A stretch of DNA of 42,275 bases from a virus. Made by a program: the position numbers and the translations under genes. The DNA lies in IMG/VR virus record IMGVR_UViG_3300024346_000156, positions 1-42,275 of that record; one strand, written 5' to 3'. The notes under the pieces are model-generated. The model searched no databases, was not told the origin of the DNA, and was given only the letters and a program-made list of their open reading frames with translations. The stretch's first letter is position 1; the number at the start of each line of letters is the position of its first letter. Shown piece after piece: positions 24,597 to 31,138 of the stretch.

Positions 24597-25469
24597 CTAA
24601 TATCCTTTGTAAGATTTAATATAGTTTGGTAATGTTCGGCTAACTATTTCGCCAAAGTCATCTAATCCAGTAAATTTTTCTTTTAATTTTTTGCACTCTA
24701 CAACCCATTGTTTTTGTTCAATAGTAAGATTATTGTTATCTAAATCTAGTGCAGGTTTTAATTTATTATATAGCCAATCAATACTTAGATTAAGTGACGG
24801 ATGTGGATCGCACCATTTTTCAGTATCGCCGGCATCTAACCACCAGTACATGTCTTCTAAATTTTTCCAACAATGTGGGCCAATTGGGTCTACCCATTTA
24901 AATTTATCATTCCAAATTTTATCTTTATAAGGCAAAAATGTTGGATATAAATCCCATAAGCCTTGTTTAGTTGATGATTCATTATACCCAGGGTCGACAC
25001 TAATGTCAGAGCCAAGGCTAGCAATATCAGCAAGTGATGTCATTACCCAATTACAGCCCGTACTTTCTAATGCAAGTTGTGTTGAATGTATTGCGTTTAA
25101 TGTATGCATTACATAAGATTGTTCGTCAAAGAAGTTTTTTAACCAAGTCTTATCATGTTTTTTTACATTTAAATAGTTAAATATGCTGCCTTTAGTTTTC
25201 CAACCGGCTTCTTTATCAGGACCGTCTTTTAAATATTCAAAAGTATGATAGTCATGGCGTAGATGAGTTGACCACTGTACTACAACAATATCGTCAGCGT
25301 TTACATTATTTTTTATAATACATTCTATTACCCTGTTAGCAGTACATACATTACCACCTCCAGAAACACCCCAGTTTTCAAATTCATCAAATTCTAAACC
25401 TAATAAGTCTGCCCAAGTAGGCCATGTATATTTGGTAAAACTACATCCAAATGTAAATAATCTAGGCAT
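24597..25469 (-). CDS. SGNH/GDSL-type hydrolase-like protein
   Basis: 290 residues. The N-terminus FTFGCSFT places the candidate nucleophile at Ser10. NWGVSGGGN at 32-40 resembles the oxyanion-hole blocks, and DPHPS at 221-225 supplies the Asp221-x-His223 pair of block V. Members act as esterases or acetyltransferase-linked domains on glycans and lipids. A role in adding or removing ester groups on a surface glycan fits the operon (heptosyltransferase-like enzyme upstream, carbamoyltransferase downstream, gaps of 5 bases and 1 base). The middle region is Trp-rich and unlike standard GDSL enzymes, so the exact activity is open. Confidence 0.72.
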   Translation of the reverse strand: MPRLFTFGCSFTKYTWPTWADLLGLEFDEFENWGVSGGGNVCTANRVIECIIKNNVNADDIVVVQWSTHLRHDYHTFEYLKDGPDKEAGWKTKGSIFNYLNVKKHDKTWLKNFFDEQSYVMHTLNAIHSTQLALESTGCNWVMTSLADIASLGSDISVDPGYNESSTKQGLWDLYPTFLPYKDKIWNDKFKWVDPIGPHCWKNLEDMYWWLDAGDTEKWCDPHPSLNLSIDWLYNKLKPALDLDNNNLTIEQKQWVVECKKLKEKFTGLDDFGEIVSRTLPNYIKSYKGY

Positions 25470-25474
25470 AGTTA

Positions 25475-26416
25475 TTATTCTGTGCCTTTTAATGAAGTTT
25501 TAATTTCTTTAATAATTACTTCTTCAACTTTATCATTCATTGCCATCATTCCTTCATTAACTCTGTCGGAAAATTCGTCCATTGTAATTCTAATAGGAGA
25601 GTATACTCTTGCGCCTTCGCCCATATCTAAAATTTTAAATGTAGGTTCGTTTGGATATGATACATTCTCTTTAAAAGTACTTCCAATTACTACAGTTGTA
25701 TCAGTGCCTAAAGAATAGGCTAAATGCTGTCCAACACTATCACATCCTAAGAAATGATCAGCGTTTGCAATAATAGCAGCCCATTGTCTTAAATTAATAT
25801 TTTGAGGTATTGCAACCGATTCAGTAACGCCATGTTTTGAAAATTCAATTGCAACTTCGCCCATAAAAATAATAGCATAATCTTTAGATAATTCTTTTAT
25901 AAGGTTAACAACTGTAGTTGGTTCAAAACTTCTACCACTAAAATCAGTTATTACACCCTTGTCTTCCGAAACTCCTCTACCAAAAGGTTGAAAAACAATA
26001 GTTTTTTCTTTTTTAGTTTTTTCTTTAACTTCGTTACAAACTTGAAGTCCGGTTATTGTTTCTTGTTTACTTAATTTAATAGTAGGCTTAGGCAGATCTC
26101 TTAAACCTTTATTATTAATTGCAATATCGTATGCTTGTGATAGACTTGCTTGTTGATTATAATATTCCCAAACTCTATAAGGCTCAGGACTTACACACAC
26201 CATATCTTTAAGTTTGTCTTCAAAAAGATTTTTATGCCACACATCATATGCTTTTGCATGTAGTATTGGGTGTCCTTTATAAAACTCTGTATCTCCTTCG
26301 CAAACAATAATGAAATTGTTATCAGGATTTTCTTCTGCAAATTTCTCTAATGCAGGTATTGAACATACTACACGGCCTGCGCCACCGTTAATAAAAAATG
26401 CTGTACTTCTTGTCAT
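25475..26416 (-). CDS. GT9 (ADP-heptose glycosyltransferase)-like protein
   Basis: 313 residues from the chosen start. The layout is that of family GT9 lipopolysaccharide heptosyltransferases: an N-terminal INGGAGRVVCSIPALEKF block for the acceptor domain, and a C-terminal block ANADHFLGCDSVGQHLAYSLG (Asp226-Ser-x-x-x-His231) for the nucleotide-sugar site. The protein is slightly shorter than typical WaaC/WaaF. With hldE-hldD-gmhB in the same genome, ADP-heptose is the natural donor. The acceptor could be host lipid A-core or a phage protein. An in-frame ATG at 26428 would add four residues but has no usable ribosome site. First gene of its operon, with an AATAAATA late-type motif 31 bases upstream. 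Confidence 0.75.
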   Translation of the reverse strand: MTRSTAFFINGGAGRVVCSIPALEKFAEENPDNNFIIVCEGDTEFYKGHPILHAKAYDVWHKNLFEDKLKDMVCVSPEPYRVWEYYNQQASLSQAYDIAINNKGLRDLPKPTIKLSKQETITGLQVCNEVKEKTKKEKTIVFQPFGRGVSEDKGVITDFSGRSFEPTTVVNLIKELSKDYAIIFMGEVAIEFSKHGVTESVAIPQNINLRQWAAIIANADHFLGCDSVGQHLAYSLGTDTTVVIGSTFKENVSYPNEPTFKILDMGEGARVYSPIRITMDEFSDRVNEGMMAMNDKVEEVIIKEIKTSLKGTE

Positions 26417-26447
26417 ATTTAAATCCATCCTAAGTTAACTATGCATA

Positions 26448-26455
26448 TATTTATT
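26448..26455 (-). promoter_or_regulatory. late-type promoter of the GT9 operon
   Basis: AATAAATA on the minus strand, 31 bases before the ATG at 26416, downstream of the terminator at 26503-26532. A TAAAAT with a poor -35 lies a little further upstream; no consensus sigma70 promoter is seen. Confidence 0.5.
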
Positions 26456-26502
26456 GAGCATTATTTTACAACTGTTCTAATCTGAACTTAAAATAAGTCA
26501 AA

Positions 26503-26532
26503 AAAAAAGCAACTCGAAAGTTGCTTTTTTTA
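26503..26532 (-). terminator. intrinsic terminator after the fibre/adhesin transcript
   Basis: An AGCAACT / AGTTGCT stem with a CGAA loop, flanked by matching A and T runs that extend it by several pairs. It lies 17 bases after the stop of the 302-residue gene and before the GT9 promoter, separating the fibre and sugar-modification transcripts. Confidence 0.85.
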
Positions 26533-26549
26533 TATGTTATTTTTTTAAC

Positions 26550-27458
26550 TTATATAAAAGGATGTTCTGCAGGTATAACTTTAACTGCGGGTACTAATGC
26601 TATTTTTGACATATTAAATGTTGCTCCGGTCCCTGATGCGGAAGGTACATTAAATACATTATTATATGTACCAGCAGCAGGATGATAATTATAAGCTGTT
26701 GCATTACCTTTTGTTATTCCAGTGATTGCTCCAGTGTCAGCATGAACTGCACTAACTGTAACCATTATATCATCTGCTGGTGTATTATTTTTATACACAG
26801 TATCACTTATTAGCATACGATCGCCTACTACATAACCTGTTCCGGCAGTTGCAACAGTAATTTCCCAAGATGCACCCATTGTTACTGGAAAATCTCTAAG
26901 ATATTGTTTATACGCTACAACTTCATCGTATAAAGCACTAGGCATATCATCTGTTAATGTTCTGTCAGAGTTATTAAGTTTAGTATTTCTCCAGTGTATA
27001 TGATTATCCCAATTAACAGGCGCTTCTGCCCATGGTAATGGGTGTACAAGTATTCCATTAGCACGATCCCATTGTATTTCTTTAAGTTCATATGTATCTA
27101 TTGGTAATACAGGATCTGTTCTAACAAATGGTGTAGTTTGTCCTGGTATGTCTTCTGATATTGTTGGTAATCCAATTGGGTTAATACCGCCGTCTAACAT
27201 TGCGCATACAAGTACTAGAGAAGTAGTTGCATCTAACTCAATTGAATAAAAATCTTCATTTTCAATAATATCGTTAAACGTAAGGTGCTGTTCTTCACTA
27301 ATAGTTGCACCCGTAAATTTGTTAGTTAATGCACTAATTATGGCATATTTCTTTTGGGGTCCGCTATATGTTATAGTAACATTTGCATTATTCGCATTAG
27401 TTTGTGAATATATGTCGTCTGCTACGTAATATGTAAATTCTCTTGTAATTGTTGTCAT
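26550..27458 (-). CDS. tail-assembly-chaperone-like protein fused to a fibre repeat
   Basis: 302 residues. The N-terminus (TREFTYYVADDIY) resembles that of the 218-residue protein at 29026. Residues 157-191 carry the pattern R-N-x3-L...S-D...D-M-P...Y-x-x-x-L-R-D-F-P, typical of phage tail-fibre assembly chaperone domains (the type often called Phage_tail_APC). After this, residues 199-250 form one G-T-G-Y-x-V-G-D repeat unit of the sort found in the giant 2128-residue protein. The chain ends in a hydrophobic segment. Last gene of the fibre transcript; a strong terminator hairpin follows. A chaperone or adaptor for fibre tips is likely, but the added repeat suggests a structural role too. Confidence 0.65.
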   Translation of the reverse strand: MTTITREFTYYVADDIYSQTNANNANVTITYSGPQKKYAIISALTNKFTGATISEEQHLTFNDIIENEDFYSIELDATTSLVLVCAMLDGGINPIGLPTISEDIPGQTTPFVRTDPVLPIDTYELKEIQWDRANGILVHPLPWAEAPVNWDNHIHWRNTKLNNSDRTLTDDMPSALYDEVVAYKQYLRDFPVTMGASWEITVATAGTGYVVGDRMLISDTVYKNNTPADDIMVTVSAVHADTGAITGITKGNATAYNYHPAAGTYNNVFNVPSASGTGATFNMSKIALVPAVKVIPAEHPFI

Positions 27459-27471
27459 TATCTATTTCCTA

Positions 27472-28245
27472 TTAGTAGTATACGACATAAATCATGCCAC
27501 CTGCTCCTGGACTACCGCAGCACCATGCGCCGCCATAGACCTGTGCCGAAAGTCCGCCACCGCCTGGGAACATTCCCCAGCCTGCCGAGCCGCCTGCTTG
27601 GCAACATCCGCCATAACCCATTCTCATTCCGCCTCCAGTAAATGGAGCACTTGCTGAAGTTTGGTAGCCGTCATTGTAACAATGCTGTGTTGGATGAGCG
27701 CCACCAGTGACACCACCAAATACAATATCTGGAGAAACTCCACTTGTACCGTCTGATCTACCTCGGCAGCAATAGCAACTTGGGCAACAATCATAGCAAC
27801 CATTAAAATAGTTACAACGTAGTTCTACATGCACACATGGTCCGCCAGTTTGATTAAGTAACCACGTACCTGCACCGCCGCCTCCTTGTGAACAAACAAA
27901 TGAACAGCAACCGCATAATCCGCCGGCTTGTGTACTGTCTGTACAACAACCTGAACCTGCCGCGCAAATTCTAAACTGCTGTCCTGGAGTTACAGAGCAA
28001 CCTTTGACCATATAGCCGCCTGCGCCGCTGCCGCCACCTTGACGACAACATCTTGCGCCGCCGCCGCTGCCTCCGCCGCTCCACATTTCAAATACTGCAT
28101 AACTTGCACCTTGTGGCACTGTCCATTCGCAGCACCGTCCGCCATTGCCTTGTGATTGTGTACTAGTATTGTATACTACAAATTCTGCAGGGGTTAGTTC
28201 AGTGCCTTCGCCGTATCCAAATAATAAATCTCTTAAATTTGACAT
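27472..28245 (-). CDS. glycine/cysteine-rich putative fibre-tip adhesin (copy A)
   Basis: 257 residues with 25 cysteines and many poly-Gly runs. The frame W-T-V-P-x-G...F-E-M-W-x-G-G-G near residues 41-60 and the ending P-G-A-G-G-M-I-Y-V-V-Y-Y fit a glycine-rich beta-sandwich found at phage fibre tips and in other surface proteins. Cysteines often occur as CC pairs (RCC, GCC, DCC, YCC, WCC). It is a paralogue of the two proteins at 28258 and 29702, sharing the L-R-x-L-L start and the W-T-V-P block. T4-like gp38 adhesins are also Gly-rich but not Cys-rich, so receptor binding is an inference. It follows copy B with a 12-base gap. Confidence 0.68.
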   Translation of the reverse strand: MSNLRDLLFGYGEGTELTPAEFVVYNTSTQSQGNGGRCCEWTVPQGASYAVFEMWSGGGSGGGARCCRQGGGSGAGGYMVKGCSVTPGQQFRICAAGSGCCTDSTQAGGLCGCCSFVCSQGGGGAGTWLLNQTGGPCVHVELRCNYFNGCYDCCPSCYCCRGRSDGTSGVSPDIVFGGVTGGAHPTQHCYNDGYQTSASAPFTGGGMRMGYGGCCQAGGSAGWGMFPGGGGLSAQVYGGAWCCGSPGAGGMIYVVYY

Positions 28246-28257
28246 TAAATCTCTCTC

Positions 28258-29019
28258 TTATTCTGTAACAACTGGGTAGTATATTGTAATTAATCCGCCT
28301 GCGCCTGGTGCTCCGCAACCTGCGCGAGTACTATGCGATGTTGCACTTGCTCCACCGCCTCCTGGCCAGTGTGCAAAGCCGCCTGCATAACATCCTTGCT
28401 CATGGAAACAGTAGTGTCTAGTTATTCTATTTCCGCCGTTAGTAAATGGTGCTGAAGGCATTACTCCCCATGATGATACTGCACAGAATGAACTGCCTTT
28501 TGCTGCACCAGTTTGTCCGCAAATTCCCATAGTACCTGTCCAACTACCACACTGCATGTTTGGACATCCAGTGTATGCACAACCTTGTGAGAACTGGCAA
28601 CGAGTAAATCCTTGTCCGCCGCCTGATGCGCATACTTGTACTGCGCCTCCGCTTATTGAAACAAAACTTGGATTGCCTGAACAACCTGAACATTTTTGTT
28701 GACTACATACTGTTGAACCAGCTGCGCATAACGTATATTGTTCTCCGCCAGTGCCTGATAATCCTGTTACAAATTTTCTAGCATATGACCCGGAACCTCC
28801 CGGCCAACCTTGCATACAACAGCATGATCCTGCTCCGGAGCCACCGCCGCCCCATAGTTCTACAGCAAACCATTTTACGCCGTTTGGTACTGTCCATAAA
28901 CAGCAGCAACCGCCATTGTTATGAGCAGTTTTATTTGTGTTATATACATAAAACTGATCAAAGTTAACATTGCCGCCTCCGCCTTCTGAAATTTGTAATA
29001 GTGATCTTAAACCTGACAT
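28258..29019 (-). CDS. glycine/cysteine-rich putative fibre-tip adhesin (copy B)
   Basis: 253 residues with 20 cysteines. It shares the family frame: L-R-S-L-L at the start, N-N-G-G-C-C-C-L-W-T-V-P, then V-E-L-W-G-G-G-G, and an ending G-A-P-G-A-G-G-L-I-T-I-Y-Y. Two CCC triplets are present. The central third, between the C-A-A-G-S block and the S-A-P-F-T-N-G-G-N-R block, differs most from copies A and C and would be the expected variable receptor face. No signal peptide is present, as expected for a virion protein. It is flanked by a chaperone-like gene upstream and copy A downstream. Confidence 0.68.
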   Translation of the reverse strand: MSGLRSLLQISEGGGGNVNFDQFYVYNTNKTAHNNGGCCCLWTVPNGVKWFAVELWGGGGSGAGSCCCMQGWPGGSGSYARKFVTGLSGTGGEQYTLCAAGSTVCSQQKCSGCSGNPSFVSISGGAVQVCASGGGQGFTRCQFSQGCAYTGCPNMQCGSWTGTMGICGQTGAAKGSSFCAVSSWGVMPSAPFTNGGNRITRHYCFHEQGCYAGGFAHWPGGGGASATSHSTRAGCGAPGAGGLITIYYPVVTE

Positions 29020-29025
29020 TTTATA

Positions 29026-29682
29026 TTAATCCTCTGGTTGTTCTGGAAGTTGTACTTTCCAAGCAGCAATTTCAGAATCTGTTCCGTATCCGTACGCTGC
29101 CGGTAAATCTCTCAACAATGTTCTATAAGCAACCCACGGTGCTTTTACTGCGTCTGGCATGTCAGGACTAATTCTTCCATCACTTGCTCCTAGCATAACG
29201 TTTCTACTAGAAATTATCTGTTCCCATGTTATTCCGTCATCTATAAGTGGTAAAGCATTCCATGTGCTGTTATCTATATCGTAAACTAAATCATCTAAGT
29301 CATGTGTTTCGCTTAGTGTAGCTTTGTTATTATATAATACATTACCGTATCCTGATGGTAATGCTTCGGATATTTGTGTAACATCTGCATAAGTGACGCC
29401 ATCTTCTTTAAACATTGCTAATTGTTGTATGTCATCTTCAGCCGTTACTAGTACTCTAACAGTTCCTACCGGAACTGGAACTTCGCCGCCATCTTCTAGT
29501 GAAGTTAATGGCGGATACTGCCTAGATAGTGCTCCTGTTGTTTCATCTACAAAAACCCAAACTCTGTCTGGGCCTGTGTAACTTGCGTCTGCTGTTCTTG
29601 CGTCTGCTACAGTATTTCCAAATAATTCATCTGCAATATTGTAAGTAAACGCTTTTGTTATTGTTGTAATTGGTGTTGGCAT
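29026..29682 (-). CDS. tail-assembly-chaperone-like protein
   Basis: 218 residues. The N-terminal TKAFTYNIADELFGNT matches the start of the 302-residue protein at 26550. Residues 159-195 show the chaperone-like pattern R-N-x-x-L...S-D-G...P-D-M-P...W-x-x-Y-R-x-L-L-R-D-L-P, and the C-terminus W-K-V-Q-L-P-E-Q-P is also typical. Such proteins help fold or trimerise fibre tips in other tailed phages. It lies between Gly/Cys-rich copies B and C, six bases before B. The related 302-residue protein looks like a duplicated, extended version. Confidence 0.7.
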   Translation of the reverse strand: MPTPITTITKAFTYNIADELFGNTVADARTADASYTGPDRVWVFVDETTGALSRQYPPLTSLEDGGEVPVPVGTVRVLVTAEDDIQQLAMFKEDGVTYADVTQISEALPSGYGNVLYNNKATLSETHDLDDLVYDIDNSTWNALPLIDDGITWEQIISSRNVMLGASDGRISPDMPDAVKAPWVAYRTLLRDLPAAYGYGTDSEIAAWKVQLPEQPED

Positions 29683-29701
29683 TTTTTATTCCTCAATTCC
29701 T

Positions 29702-30448
29702 TTATGTATACGATACTTTTACAATTCCGTAGCCGCCATGTTGGCCTCGGCAAAAGCCGCCGCCGCATGCTCTACCTGGATTACCAGCGCCAGATGGTGA
29801 TGGACAACTTGTCATTAAGTCACAACCTGATCGTGTCATGTCTGTAGCACAAACTGCGCTAGATTTTCTGTCAGCGCCCCAGCCACCTGCATTCCACATA
29901 TAATGATGTTGATAACAATAGTGTGTTCTAATATTTTGACCGCCAGTGCCTTCTTGTACCATATCGCCTAAACCAGTGTCTGACATCAATGCCCAGCAGC
30001 AGTTATAACCGTCCATAAATCCGCCACGAGTCATTTGGCTACATCCGCCACGTCCTCCGATTGCGCATCCAATTGTAGATCCTGCACTAACGTCATAAGT
30101 ATAACTTGGAAAAGCCCGATTACCTATGCCACAGCAACAAGCAGTACAGCCTGTTCCAGCAGCACATATTCTGTATTGACATCCAGCAACAGTATCAACA
30201 TGCTTAACTGCATATGATCCGTTTGTTGGCATAGTACCAGGTGCTTCGCAACATCTAGATCCTTGACCATCGCCGCCTGCGCCCCACATTTCAAATGTAA
30301 CTCGAGTTGCGCCAGTTGGTACTGTCCATAAACAGCATCGTCCGCCGTTTAAGTCTTGCAAACCAGTATTTACAATGTAAAATATTCGATCTGGATTGCC
30401 AATCGATGCTGGTTCTAAATCTGATAGTAATGTGCGTAAACTTGGCAT
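29702..30448 (-). CDS. glycine/cysteine-rich putative fibre-tip adhesin (copy C)
   Basis: 248 residues with 20 cysteines. Family frame: L-R-T-L-L at the start, N-G-G-R-C-C-L-W-T-V-P, F-E-M-W-G-A-G-G, then Y-R-I-C-A-A-G-T-G-C, which closely matches copy A. The end (G-G-Y-G-I-V-K-V-S-Y) lacks the P-G-A-G-G motif seen in A and B, although G-A-G-N-P-G occurs nearby. It starts three bases after the 108-residue gene and is probably translated from the same late transcript. Confidence 0.68.
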   Translation of the reverse strand: MPSLRTLLSDLEPASIGNPDRIFYIVNTGLQDLNGGRCCLWTVPTGATRVTFEMWGAGGDGQGSRCCEAPGTMPTNGSYAVKHVDTVAGCQYRICAAGTGCTACCCGIGNRAFPSYTYDVSAGSTIGCAIGGRGGCSQMTRGGFMDGYNCCWALMSDTGLGDMVQEGTGGQNIRTHYCYQHHYMWNAGGWGADRKSSAVCATDMTRSGCDLMTSCPSPSGAGNPGRACGGGFCRGQHGGYGIVKVSYT

Positions 30449-30451
30449 GTG

Positions 30452-30778
30452 TTAACTTCCCGTTAGTACCCAACCGTGCGTTGCACCAGTGTAAACTAGT
30501 ACAGGCGCCGTGTTGTTAATATCTATTGTTAAATCTGACGATGCACCTTGTATAAGGGCTCCGTTTCTTCCTACTGTAATAGCATTTGCGCCTGCGTTTC
30601 CGCCTACGTCAACAATTTGTACAGTGTCGCCTGCTACTGCATCGGCTACTGGAGGTAGTGTAATTGTTATACTTCCTGCTGTGCAAATTACTCTGTCATT
30701 AGTTTTAGCTTGGTAACTAACCGCAGTTGTAACAGTAACAGTTGCATAACTTAAAGTGCTTGTGATGTATCTTCCCAT
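30452..30778 (-). CDS. small fibre-associated structural protein
   Basis: 108 residues with a pattern common in phage fibre and decoration modules: SITITLPPVADAVAGD, QIVDVGGNAGANAITV, DLTIDINN and a final Gly-Trp (H-G-W-V-L). This is probably a single small beta-rich domain that packs on a fibre. It has a CATAAATA late-type promoter 24 bases upstream and a purine-rich ribosome site (AAGGAAGAG). It heads the part of the transcript that carries the adhesin-like genes. Confidence 0.68.
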   Translation of the reverse strand: MGRYITSTLSYATVTVTTAVSYQAKTNDRVICTAGSITITLPPVADAVAGDTVQIVDVGGNAGANAITVGRNGALIQGASSDLTIDINNTAPVLVYTGATHGWVLTGS

Positions 30779-30802
30779 AAGAGTCTCTTCCTTCGTTACT
30801 AG

Positions 30803-30810
30803 TATTTATG
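30803..30810 (-). promoter_or_regulatory. late-type promoter of the adhesin-like genes
   Basis: CATAAATA on the minus strand, 24 bases before the ATG at 30778, followed by AAGGAAGAG. It overlaps the stop region of the 105-residue gene. Confidence 0.5.
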
Positions 30811-31123
30811 CCGTTGTCTCAATTCCAAACGCTACACAACTTACGCTGGGTTGCGAGGAACGGACTACGATCTTCTGTGTTGCAGCTAGTACAATACCAG
30901 TGCGTTCTAATATGTTTTTTGGTAATAATTCAGTTTCAAACTCAATATATTCCCCTAATGTCGGTGTATCTAAGTCAGCAATTGCAACGTTGATAACAGT
31001 AGGTGCATTACCTCTGTTTACAATGTTTAAACTTGCCACGGTATAAATATCCGCCGGCGTAGTATAAACCGTTGTGTTACTGCCTGCTGCGATATCAGCT
31101 CCTGCTAATTTACCTGTGGCCAT
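30806..31123 (-). CDS. small beta-rich structural protein
   Basis: 105 residues, resembling the 109-residue protein at 41894 in length, position next to a giant fibre gene, and strand pattern (a hydrophobic N-terminal strand near residue 30, a central E-Y-I-E-F or similar strand, then L-L-P-K-N before a final strand). A GGAGAA ribosome site lies ten bases before the ATG. It follows the 1833-residue fibre after 15 bases. A GATAAATA sequence at 31213-31220, inside the end of the fibre gene, could give it an extra late promoter. Function unknown; probably a fibre accessory protein. Confidence 0.62.
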   Translation of the reverse strand: MATGKLAGADIAAGSNTTVYTTPADIYTVASLNIVNRGNAPTVINVAIADLDTPTLGEYIEFETELLPKNILERTGIVLAATQKIVVRSSQPSVSCVAFGIETTA

Positions 31124-31138
31124 TTTTTGTATTCTCCA

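Noticed and set aside
26417-26428. Longer start for the GT9-like gene at 26428
   Set aside because: The AGG abuts this ATG too closely to serve it; the ATG at 26416 is better spaced.
27472-30448. Diversity-generating retroelement acting on the adhesin-like genes
   Set aside because: No reverse transcriptase or template repeat is visible in the window, and the differences between copies are not confined to adenine positions as far as I can see.
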